A stretch of 64,000 nucleotides of DNA from an uncultured Olsenella sp. (GTDB lineage: Bacteria > Actinomycetota > Coriobacteriia > Coriobacteriales > Atopobiaceae). The notes under the pieces are model-generated. The model saw only the letters and a program-made list of their open reading frames with translations, ran no database searches and was not told the origin of the DNA. The stretch spans positions 82,273-146,272 of the forward strand of contig ONBR01000008.1 of the NCBI GenBank assembly GCA_900316105.1, given 5' to 3'. This document shows, piece by piece, positions 7,378 to 14,512 of the stretch (positions within the stretch are counted from its first letter, which is position 1; each line of letters starts with the position of its first letter). The translations under genes were made by a program, and so were the position numbers.

Positions 7378-7800
7378 CTACTTCTGCCGCAGGACACGCC
7401 AGAGACTGACGCTTACAAGCACGCAGAGGGCAGCCTCGATGTCGGACGCGACCAGCTGCAGGATTGCCGCCCAGGCAATGGGCTCGAGGGGCCAGGGCTC
7501 GATGAAGGTCGCCAGCGCACCGCGAAAGACCCACACCACGGTAAAGAAGTAGTAGAAGCAGACGACCTCGCGGTTGGGCTGGAGGGCCTTCTTGCCAAGC
7601 CAGACCAGCATGATGCTGAGGCCGAAAAGCAGGAGAGAGAAACAGTAGTTGGTGTAGTCGATACCCACGATGAGGTTGGTGTACTGCATAGGCAGGTAGC
7701 GGTACCACTCGTAGAGATGCGGGACAAAGAAGTGCCAGAGTCCGACCAGCGCGCTCACGACCGTCGTGAGGTAATACGTCACGCGAATGCCCTTGCCCAT
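7378..7800 (-). CDS. Small four-helix membrane protein, unknown function
   Basis: 140 residues with four predicted hydrophobic segments: about 8-28, 43-67, 80-103 and 108-132. Conserved-looking features are LVGLWHFFVPHLYEW near the start and DYTNYCFSLLLFGLSIM, PNREVVCFYYFF in the middle. I cannot assign a family with confidence; the layout resembles small uncharacterised DUF-type integral membrane proteins. The start ATG 7800 is the first in frame; GGAGAGG lies about 10 bases upstream on the coding strand. It may have been followed by the truncated frame at 7250-7369. Confidence 0.65.
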   Translation of the reverse strand: MGKGIRVTYYLTTVVSALVGLWHFFVPHLYEWYRYLPMQYTNLIVGIDYTNYCFSLLLFGLSIMLVWLGKKALQPNREVVCFYYFFTVVWVFRGALATFIEPWPLEPIAWAAILQLVASDIEAALCVLVSVSLWRVLRQK

Positions 7801-7828
7801 CCTGGTCGCCCGTCCTCTCCTTGCCTAC

Positions 7829-7862
7829 GGTAGCCAATCGGGGCTGCCCCGTTTGGCTACCC
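7829..7862. repeat. CCAATCGGGG-type inverted repeat, copy 2
   Basis: GGTAGCCAATCGGGG, CTG, CCCCGTTTGGCTACC. It shares CCAATCGGGG-CT-CCCC-GTTT with the repeat at 3658-3710. Its edge overlaps the stop codon of the small relic at 7857-7937. Confidence 0.7.
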
Positions 7863-7937
7863 TTTTCGATAGAGATAGTACGCGTAGCCGTCGGCGACCA
7901 CAAACATGAAGACAGCCGACGCTATGAGATCAGACAA
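7857..7937 (-). pseudogene. 26-codon hydrophobic tail, probable relic
   Basis: A short frame reads LSDLIASAVFMFVVADGYAY, YLYRKG, stop. It is one transmembrane-like segment ending in basic residues, as at the C-terminus of a larger membrane protein. The upstream part is missing and no good start with a ribosome site is present. It could equally be a tiny membrane peptide. Confidence 0.25.
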
Positions 7938-7944
7938 TTAGCCA

Positions 7945-7980
7945 GTGCAAGTCGGGTGCCGTCTTGTGCAAGTCGGGTGC
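7945..7980 (+). promoter_or_regulatory. Direct repeats with 21-bp period before the LytTR gene
   Basis: The 15-mer GTGCAAGTCGGGTGC occurs at 7945-7959 and again at 7966-7980, a start-to-start distance of 21 bp. LytTR-family regulators typically bind two direct repeats on the same face of DNA about two helical turns apart, and a LytTR gene starts at 8055. This is a good candidate for its own operator. No clear -35/-10 pair can be fixed. Confidence 0.55.
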
Positions 7981-8054
7981 GTCTGACCGTTCGACCACGC
8001 CAGGGAGCCTATCGTATGAGTCGGAAAGAGCCCCAAAGGCGACGGGAGGTCCAC

Positions 8055-8525
8055 ATGGATGTGCACGTGATTGAGGAACCCGGTCGCACGCAGATTGCCG
8101 TCGACATCTACTGCGCCCCGCACGACCCACGGGTGAAAGGCATTGCCCGCGCTCTGAAGTCTGCCCTGGGCAAGCTGGTGGGCTACGCCGACGGCAGCAC
8201 CAAACGGCAGCTAATCAACCTGGACCAGGTCGCCTCCATCCACACCGACGGCGACCATGCCTGGATCGTCTGCACAGACGGACAGCGTTACCAGAGCCCC
8301 CAGCGTCTCTTTGAGCTGGAGCTGGCCCTGGCAGGCACCGAGTTCGTGAGGGTCTCTCGCCAGGCGCTGGTCAACTTCGACAAGGCCAGGTCCATCCGCC
8401 CGGAGCCCTACGGCCGCCTGAGTCTGGAACTGGAGGGTGGAAGCTACCTGGCAGTGAGCCGCACCTACGCTACGGCCATCAAGGAAAAGATCGGCATAGA
8501 ACCACCGGCCCGAAGGGAGCATTAG
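8055..8525 (+). CDS. LytTR-domain DNA-binding regulator
   Basis: 156 residues without a receiver domain. The C-terminal two thirds has the LytTR pattern: LINLDQVASIHTDGDHAWIV, ELELALAGTEFVRVSRQALV, NFDKARSIRPEPYGRLSLEL, with the usual late YLAVSRTYATAIKEKIG. Such stand-alone LytTR proteins bind direct repeats and are usually controlled by, or paired with, a small membrane protein. Here the next gene (DUF3021 type) begins two bases after the stop. The start ATG 8055 follows GGGAGGT. The upstream extension of the frame has no coding character. A 21-bp-period direct repeat lies about 75-110 bp upstream, suggesting autoregulation. Confidence 0.85.
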   Translation: MDVHVIEEPGRTQIAVDIYCAPHDPRVKGIARALKSALGKLVGYADGSTKRQLINLDQVASIHTDGDHAWIVCTDGQRYQSPQRLFELELALAGTEFVRVSRQALVNFDKARSIRPEPYGRLSLELEGGSYLAVSRTYATAIKEKIGIEPPARREH

Positions 8526-8527
8526 CC

Positions 8528-9052
8528 ATGACCAAGAGGACCATCGAGCAGGATGCCCGCGGGCAGCGCACCACCGAGCAGAGCACGACCGCCCGCATCA
8601 TGTCCGCAGACCCCCATCCCGGCCTGGGCGGTGCCCTGGGCATGGGCTACTACGTGGGATCGGCAATCGCCATCGGCACCATGCTGGTCATGATGGCCGT
8701 CGGCGCCGCCACCCGCGGCCTCAGCTGGGGAGAGCTTCTTTACCTCTCCTACCTGCTGGCCTTCCTGGCAATGGGAATCCTCCAGCAGGTCTGGTTCAAC
8801 TGGGAGACCACCATGAGGCTGGCCTATCCCGGACGAGTCGCTGGCTTTGGTCTGACCTACTTTGCCGTGCTGGTAGGGTGCGCATGGTTGGGCGGCTGGG
8901 TGCCAAAGGACAACCCCTGGGCCTGGGTGACCTTTACGGCCATCTACCTGGTCATCCTGGCGGCGCTTACCGTCGCGATCGGGCGAGCGCTCCGCCGCCA
9001 GGGCGTGGACTACCAGCAGAGGCTGGACGAATACCGAGCATCTCGCAGATAG
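8528..9052 (+). CDS. DUF3021-type four-helix membrane protein
   Basis: 174 residues. A polar N-terminus of about 38 residues is followed by four hydrophobic segments: about 40-62, 72-92, 108-130 and 135-157. The C-terminus (RRQGVDYQQRLDEYRASRR) is basic. DUF3021 proteins are regularly encoded just after stand-alone LytTR regulators and are presumed to modulate them at the membrane. That is exactly the arrangement here: two bases separate the genes, with AAGGGAG before the ATG. It is somewhat longer at the N-terminus than typical members. A strong hairpin follows at 9069-9102 and closes the two-gene operon. Confidence 0.75.
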   Translation: MTKRTIEQDARGQRTTEQSTTARIMSADPHPGLGGALGMGYYVGSAIAIGTMLVMMAVGAATRGLSWGELLYLSYLLAFLAMGILQQVWFNWETTMRLAYPGRVAGFGLTYFAVLVGCAWLGGWVPKDNPWAWVTFTAIYLVILAALTVAIGRALRRQGVDYQQRLDEYRASRR

Positions 9053-9068
9053 CAGAAGTCGAAAGTAC

Positions 9069-9102
9069 GCAGGTGGGCCACCCCAAAGGGCGGCCCACCT
9101 GC
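9069..9102 (+). terminator. Hairpin terminator after LytTR-DUF3021
   Basis: GCAGGTGGGCC pairs with GGCCCACCTGC around CACCCCAAAGGGC. The stem is long and GC-rich but followed only by TGCTTTGCG, so termination strength is uncertain. It lies between the ends of the convergent DUF3021 and GNAT genes. Confidence 0.65.
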
Positions 9103-9117
9103 TGCTTTGCGTGAAAA

Positions 9118-9155
9118 CGTTACGAGAGCTCGTGCCCGTTACGAGAGCTCGTGCC
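9118..9155. repeat. 19-bp tandem duplication at the GNAT gene 3' end
   Basis: CGTTACGAGAGCTCGTGCC is present twice in a row (9118-9136 and 9137-9155). The gene's stop codon lies in the inner copy; the outer copy repeats the last codons and stop downstream. It is a simple recent duplication that leaves the protein unchanged. Confidence 0.9.
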
Positions 9156-9630
9156 AGTAGAGGACCAGGTCGTCGTAGGTGCCGTCGGGCTTTCGGTAAC
9201 CACCCGGCAGGACGCCGACCCGACGAAGTCCCATGTCGTCGTAGAGCTGGAGGACCCGCACGTTCGAGGCGACGGCATCCGTGCGGAGGACGCGGAAGCC
9301 CAGAAGTATGGCCTGCTCCATGCTGTCGACCACCAGCCTGCGCACCAGCTCCCCATCGGTCGTCGGGTCGACGTAAGCGTAACTTGCCACCGCGACGTGC
9401 TCGCAGCGACCTGTCGTGAACGGACGGAGGACATAGGCGCCCATCAGCCTGCCAGTATCCGCATCCACTGCCACACCCGTATGGGTCTGCATGGAGAAGA
9501 AGAGCGCCGCCTGGTCGGGCGAGAGGGGCTCTTCCTGGGAAAGGGAGCTGGCCTCCTGGACCTCGCGATTCCAAACGAGGCGCGCAGCCTCGGCGTCGGT
9601 GTGGTCATAAGCGCGGATGATGATGTTCAT
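9139..9630 (-). CDS. GNAT family N-acetyltransferase
   Basis: 163 residues with the GNAT layout. IIIRAYDHTDAEAARLVWN is beta1-alpha1. VAVASYAYVDPTTDGELVRR is beta4 and the acetyl-CoA loop, in which the usual Q/RxxGxG/A is replaced by DPTTDGELVRR. NVRVLQLYDDMGLRRVGVLP is the late alpha4/beta5 block. YDDLVLYW ends the protein, as in MnaT/YncA-like acetyltransferases acting on small molecules. GGGAAGG before ATG 9630 (MNIIIRAYD) decides the start over an upstream in-frame ATG at 9651. It stands alone, convergent with the LytTR operon. Confidence 0.8.
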   Translation of the reverse strand: MNIIIRAYDHTDAEAARLVWNREVQEASSLSQEEPLSPDQAALFFSMQTHTGVAVDADTGRLMGAYVLRPFTTGRCEHVAVASYAYVDPTTDGELVRRLVVDSMEQAILLGFRVLRTDAVASNVRVLQLYDDMGLRRVGVLPGGYRKPDGTYDDLVLYWHELS

Positions 9631-9810
9631 GGGAACCTTCCCTTCCGGCATCAGCGTGGCATCCCAACAGCACGCTTGGGCGAGTGTACCGCTGGCAACT
9701 GCCCCTTACACCAGAATCCCGGCGCAGTGATCCTCCTCGCGCTGGGCCCGCATTGCCGCAGCCTCAGCCTCGCGCCCCGCCTTCCCCAGGCCAGTGGGGA
9801 CATGAGCCGG

Positions 9811-9845
9811 ATGAGCCAAAAGTGGCCTGTCCCCTTTTGGCTCAT
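9811..9845. repeat. ATGAGCCAAAAG palindrome; 9631-9981 otherwise empty
   Basis: ATGAGCCAAAAGTGG, CCTGT, CCCCTTTTGGCTCAT is an inverted repeat in a 350-bp gap between the divergent GNAT and GGDEF genes. The rest of the gap is GC-rich with no frame that resembles a protein and no confident promoter. The arm design resembles the 63-nt palindrome at 4275-4337 although the sequence differs. Confidence 0.7.
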
Positions 9846-9981
9846 TGTATCCCCTGACAACCCCCGCCACTCGGCCATCAACGACGAACTCCCCACCTAA
9901 CGGGTCTCAGCATGTGCGACTTGCGGTATCATCAATAGGAAGACTAAATCGCACCAGCAAACGAAAGCTGAACGTGACGTC

Positions 9982-11463
9982 ATGGACGAGAACCTAAGAA
10001 AGGTCCAACTCAGGCAGGTTGTGACCATCTTTGCCCTCATCTTCGTCTTCATGGGCGTCGTCTGTACCTTTCTCATCAGCCGCAGCGAGCGGTCCACCCA
10101 AGACACCATGGCGCGACTCATCGCGACTGACACCACCCAGCTCCAGTTCAACGTCTCCAACTACTTCTACGACGTCTCTACAGCGGCGGACCTCATGTTC
10201 ACCGACCCGAACTACTACGAGTACGACCCCACGACCACGGACCTGGTCGACTACGACAAGCTGGCACGAGAGAAGGCCATCGACGACCGCCTGGTCGACG
10301 TTGGCAGCACAAAGAACTTCGCGGACTTTGGCGTGGTCTACGAGAACGACGACACCGTGGGCTGGATCTCGCAGACCACGGCCGGCCTCTTCACCAACGT
10401 CAACATGTACCAACAGTTCTCCACCCTCATCACTGACCAAACCCACGAGTCTGGCTGGGCCTATGGCTTCATGGGCAACTACGACCGAATCTGGTTCGTC
10501 AAGCGCTTGAACCCCCATGCCATCCTGGTCATTTCCTTCTACTCCCGGGAGCTAGAGTCCGCCTTTACCTTCCCCAAGGAGCTGTCGGGCGTGACCATGC
10601 GCCTGTGCGACCCCCAGGGCAACGTCATCTACTCGACCAACGACGAGGAAATCTCCCATCCCCTCGACCCCAGCGTCACCGACCTCATCGGCACTGCGGG
10701 CAACTCCTCCTACCACACCGACCGGCTCTTCGCCGCGGCCAGCACCTGCAACAACGGCTGGCGCGTGGTCTCCAGCGTCCCGGCCGGCTCCATCCTCCAG
10801 GAGGCCCGCTCCTCCCGGAACACCCTGGTCCTCTTCCTGGTCTTCATGGCCGTCACCTTCGCCCTCCTCCTGGGCGTGGTCTACACCAGGCTCTCCAAGC
10901 CCGTCGACGCCATCGTCAACAACCTGAGCCGCCGCGCCACCAGGGACCAGCTGGCGGGCGTCCTCAACAAGATCACCTACGAGACCCTGGTCAAGGACCG
11001 GCTGGCCAACGCCGAGGGAGCGGGACTGGCAAGCTACGCGATCCTGGACCTGGACCACTTCAAGGACGTCAACGACACCCTAGGCCACGCCCGCGGCGAC
11101 GACGCGATCGTGACCATGGGAGACGTCCTCAACCGCACCTGCGCAGACTCCGCCCTGATCGGACGTGTGGGCGGCGACGAGTTCTCGGTCTTCGCCATCT
11201 GGCCCGAGGTCATCGACGGGTCCGACATGGATGCCCTGAACCACATGCTGGACCAGGTCATAGCCGAGGTCCACCGGTCCTTCCCGACCCGGCAGTGGGG
11301 CAACCTGCATATCACCACCAGCATCGGCGTGGCCGTGGCGCCCGCGGGCACCGTGGACTTTGACAAGCTCTACCACGTCGCCGACCAGGCCCTCTACCAG
11401 GCAAAGAGTGCGGGCCGCGACCGTCACGTGATACTTCGCTACGAGGAGGGCGAGTGGGAATGA
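9982..11463 (+). CDS. Membrane-bound GGDEF diguanylate cyclase with extracellular sensor
   Basis: 493 residues. The first transmembrane helix is at about 12-33. An extracellular sensor spans about 34-280 and looks like a Cache-type domain, with a helical start and TRLCDPQGNV-type late strands (here MRLCDPQGNVIYST). The second helix is at about 282-303 (LVLFLVFMAVTFALLLGVVY). The GGDEF domain covers about 325-493: LDLDHFKDVNDTLGHARGDD, then GRVGGDEFSVFA with an intact GGDEF at about 397-401, then SIGVAVAP and ADQALYQAKSAGRD. It should make c-di-GMP at the inner membrane face in response to an outside ligand. Its stop overlaps the start of a tethered solute-binding protein (ATGA), a likely ligand-presenting partner. 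Confidence 0.9.
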   Translation: MDENLRKVQLRQVVTIFALIFVFMGVVCTFLISRSERSTQDTMARLIATDTTQLQFNVSNYFYDVSTAADLMFTDPNYYEYDPTTTDLVDYDKLAREKAIDDRLVDVGSTKNFADFGVVYENDDTVGWISQTTAGLFTNVNMYQQFSTLITDQTHESGWAYGFMGNYDRIWFVKRLNPHAILVISFYSRELESAFTFPKELSGVTMRLCDPQGNVIYSTNDEEISHPLDPSVTDLIGTAGNSSYHTDRLFAAASTCNNGWRVVSSVPAGSILQEARSSRNTLVLFLVFMAVTFALLLGVVYTRLSKPVDAIVNNLSRRATRDQLAGVLNKITYETLVKDRLANAEGAGLASYAILDLDHFKDVNDTLGHARGDDAIVTMGDVLNRTCADSALIGRVGGDEFSVFAIWPEVIDGSDMDALNHMLDQVIAEVHRSFPTRQWGNLHITTSIGVAVAPAGTVDFDKLYHVADQALYQAKSAGRDRHVILRYEEGEWE

Positions 11464-12819
11464 CTCGCAGAGGCAGCAAACCCAAATCGAAGCCGGACCA
11501 GACCTCCGACCGCAGGAAGGCCGCCATGGCTGCCGCCTCCTCTCGCCTCATGCGCTACGTCACCATGACCCTGGTGGTCCTTCTGGCCATCATGGGCCTC
11601 TTGCTCTACCACTACATTACGACCGACCAGAGCCAGGGAAGTCTCGAGTCGACGGACGCCCCCGCCACCATCTACTACTCCTGGTGGGGCAACGACCCTC
11701 GCCACCAGTACACCCTCAAGGGTCTCCGGGCCTTCCGCGAGAAGAACCCCGATATCCGCGTCCGCGCCCGCTACGGGGTCTGGAACAGCTTCGAGAAGCG
11801 CTACGACGCCTTCATGAACGCCCGCGACGAGTCCGACGTCATGCAGATCAACTACGCCTGGGTCTCGCACTACTCGCCTGACGGCACCCGCTACTACGAC
11901 CTCCGCAAACTCTCCGACGTCATCGACCTCTCCCAGTTCAGCGAGGAGGACCTCGCCTTCGGCGAGAGCAACGGGGTCCTCAACGCCCTGCCCATCGCCT
12001 ACAACATGCCCGTCTTCTACTACAACCAGGACCTCCTGGACCACTACGGGCTCCAGCCCCCCCAAGACCTGGGACGACCTCTTTGCCATGGCCAAGGTCA
12101 TGTCCGCTGACGGCGTCTACCCCCTGAGCGCCAACGACAAGCAGACCCTCATGCTCCTTCTGGCCTGGTACGAGCAGACCACGGGAACGGCAGTCTTTGA
12201 CGCCTCGGGCACCTGCCAGATAGGCCAGGAGGGCTTCGAGCAGATTCTTGCCATGTACAAGCGGCTGGTGGACGAGAAGGTCATCAACCCCAATGACAAG
12301 GCCCAGGTCAAGGAATTTGCCAGCGGCAAGGTTGCGGGAATCCTCATCTGGGTGAGCGACGCCCCCCGCTACTGCGGCCAGGCCGAGAAGGCGGGCATCA
12401 GGGTGACCCTTGGCCAGAACCTGAGCCTGGACGGGACCAGCTTCGTGGGCTGGTACATGAAGCCCGCCACCATGCTGGCAGTTTCCAGCCTGACCTCCAA
12501 CCCCGAGGAGGCGGGCAGGCTGGTCAACTACCTTCTCAACGACCCCGACTACGCCCTCATGCAGGGCACCGAGAAGGGCGTGCCCGTCTCTAGGAGCGCC
12601 TATGCCGCCCTGGAGGCCAACGGTAAGCTGGAGGGCTACGAGACGGACGCGACCAACCAGATGCATGACCACCAGGGCGAGCTCAAGGCCATGGTCCCCA
12701 TAATGGAGGACTCGGACGTCCTGGCAGCCTTCTCGGACGCGGCCAAGCTCTACCTCTACGGCAAGGCCGATCTGTCCACCTGCGCGGGCCAGGTCATGGC
12801 TGCCGTAGAGGGAGCCTAG
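11460..12819 (+). pseudogene. Membrane-tethered family 1 solute-binding protein, frameshifted
   Basis: About 452 codons if one frameshift is repaired. The N-terminus is cytoplasmic and basic, followed by one helix (about 35-53) with no lipobox, so the binding domain is anchored rather than released. YYSWWGNDPRHQYTLKGLRA, FREKNPDIRVRARYGVW and ALPIAYNMPVFYYNQDLLDH are typical of sugar-type extracellular solute-binding proteins. At 12057-12063 a run of seven C breaks the frame: six C would read LQPPKTWDDLFAMAK and continue to the stop at 12817-12819, whereas the sequence as given ends the first part at 12110. An ATG at 12088 could restart the second part. The gene overlaps the GGDEF gene by four bases and has no ABC permease nearby, so a sensing rather than transport role is likely. 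Confidence 0.75.
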
Positions 12820-12867
12820 CAGTCTGCCGCACGGACCTTCACGCCCGCCAGCCCCTTGCTGGCCCGC

Positions 12868-12930
12868 CTACTTGAGCGATCGGTAGTAGGCGCAGGTCAT
12901 GGCCTCGCCCTGGGAGAGGACCTGGGCCTT
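12868..12930 (-). pseudogene. C-terminal relic of a second flavin reductase
   Basis: Read on the minus strand: AQVLSQGEAMTCAYYRSLK, stop. This is 17 of 19 identical to the end of the intact flavin reductase at 3734-4207 (AQVLAQGEAMTYAYYRSLK). Upstream the similarity stops abruptly and no start or body of the gene is present. It is the remaining 3' end of a paralogue or a duplicated fragment. The surrounding gap (12820-13013) holds nothing else that I can support. Confidence 0.75.
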
Positions 12931-13013
12931 CCTTCTCTATATCCCTGATGGTGACCCCCGACCAGGACCCATCCGCCGAACGGACGAGAATGCGGGGACG
13001 CCCATGCGACAGC

Positions 13014-14216
13014 CTAGGGCAGCCAGCTCTGGACTAGGGAGCCCAGCCGACGCATGCCCTCCTCGATCTGGGGAGGCTCGACCCCGCTGAAGCTCAGGCG
13101 AAGTTCGTCCTTTCCCGTGTCGCCACCCTCCACGTAGAAGCCCCTGCCCGCCACATAGGCCACGTGGTAGTCGCGGGCCGCCTCTACCAACATGTCGGTC
13201 GTGTCGATGCCTCCCGGCAGTTGGACCCACATGAAGAAGCCGCCATCGGGGTTGGTGTGCCGGGTCCCCTCGGGCATATACCGATCCAGAGCCAAGACCA
13301 TGGCGTCGCGCTGGGTCCGGTAGATGTCGCAGATTTTCTTGTGGTGGGCGGGATAGAGGCCCTGCTTGAAGAACTCGGCACAGGCTACCTCGGCCAGGAG
13401 GCTGGAGTGGGAGTTGGTGGCCGTCTTGATGTCGCAGATCTTTCGGATGTAGTCATGCTTGGCATAGACGTAGCCCAGACGAACGCCGGGCGAGAAGATC
13501 TTGGAGAAGCTTGAGGCCAGGATCGTGTTGCCCGTGGTGTCGTAGGTCTTTATGGGGGCAAGGTCCTCTCCACTGTAACGGATGTCACGGTAGGGGTCGT
13601 CCTCCAGGACGATGACGTCGTAGGCGCTGCCCATCTCGGCCAGGCGGCGGCGCCGGTCGGCCGGCAGGGTCTTGCCTGTGGGGTTCTGGAAGGTGGGCAC
13701 GGTATAGATCATCTTGGGGTGGTACTGACGGATCTTCTCCTCCACGTCCTCCATGACCAGGCCGTGGTCGTCCATCTGGCAGGGGACGCAGCGGGCCTGG
13801 AACATGTCGAAGATCTCGACGCAGTGCATGAAGGTGGGCGACTCCACCAGGATCACGTCGCCCGGCTCGATGAAGAGCTGGCAGACCAGGTTCATGGTCT
13901 CCAGGCCGCCGCTCACGACCACCACGTCGTCGGGGTCGGCCTGGACCCCCTTGGGGGCCAGGAGGGTGTCGCAGATGGTCTGACGGAGGTCAGGAATGCC
14001 CTGGGGACGGTTGTACTGGAGGGCCTCCACGCCCCGTCCCTCGCGGGTCATGACCTTGTCCATGATGTCATGGACCTCCTCGATAGGAAGGCAGGCGGGG
14101 GCAGGGGAGCCCCCGGCGAAGGAAATCACGTTGGGGTTGGCGAAGGACCCAAAGAGGGTCTGCATGACCCGGGCGGACTTCTCCATCTTGCTTATCCTGC
14201 TTGCGTATGCCGGCAT
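13014..14216 (-). CDS. PLP-dependent aminotransferase (aminoadipate/aromatic type, fold I)
   Basis: 400 residues, the usual length for class I/II aminotransferases of the LysN/ARO8/PatA-like group. Visible blocks are FAGGSPAPACLPIEE, ALQYNRPQGIPDLRQTI, VVVSGGLETMNLVCQLF, YTVPTFQNPTGKTL, LEDDPYRDIRY and SSFSKIFSPGVRLGY, where the Lys of SFSK is the Schiff-base residue, then ELRLSFSGV near the end with the substrate-carboxylate Arg. It transfers amino groups between an amino acid and a keto acid; the exact pair cannot be decided. The start ATG 14216 follows a GAGGAAGG stretch. It is a single gene, divergent from the VWA lipoprotein; the 296-bp gap between them shows no certain promoter. Confidence 0.85.
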   Translation of the reverse strand: MPAYASRISKMEKSARVMQTLFGSFANPNVISFAGGSPAPACLPIEEVHDIMDKVMTREGRGVEALQYNRPQGIPDLRQTICDTLLAPKGVQADPDDVVVVSGGLETMNLVCQLFIEPGDVILVESPTFMHCVEIFDMFQARCVPCQMDDHGLVMEDVEEKIRQYHPKMIYTVPTFQNPTGKTLPADRRRRLAEMGSAYDVIVLEDDPYRDIRYSGEDLAPIKTYDTTGNTILASSFSKIFSPGVRLGYVYAKHDYIRKICDIKTATNSHSSLLAEVACAEFFKQGLYPAHHKKICDIYRTQRDAMVLALDRYMPEGTRHTNPDGGFFMWVQLPGGIDTTDMLVEAARDYHVAYVAGRGFYVEGGDTGKDELRLSFSGVEPPQIEEGMRRLGSLVQSWLP

Positions 14217-14512
14217 AGGTGCCTACCTTCCTCGCGTTTCGGTACTGGAGGGAAAGATAGGACCCTGGGCCGACCAAGCCAGGCGCAGGTGAGCGATGTT
14301 CACCGATGCGTCGACTGCCTGAAACCGGGCGGAATCAAAGAAGGACGAGGACCTGTAACAGGGGGCGCCCTTCTTCCCCCAGCAATAAAGGGTCACTTCC
14401 CCTCCCGCGGCAACAGCCGTTCAAGAACCCTTATACGTAGCTTACAAAGGCGGCATTTCTCACTCGCATACTTTACCTAACTATAAGTTCTCTCCGTCGA
14501 AGGGGCTCTGCC

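Noticed and set aside
9118..9155. Possible CRISPR or attachment site from the 19-bp tandem repeat
   Set aside because: Only two adjoining copies, no spacer and no cas or integrase gene; it is a simple duplication at a gene end.
14217..14512. Riboswitch or T-box before the aminotransferase or VWA gene
   Set aside because: I looked for T-box, SAM, lysine and TPP signatures in this gap and saw none; only modest hairpins are present.
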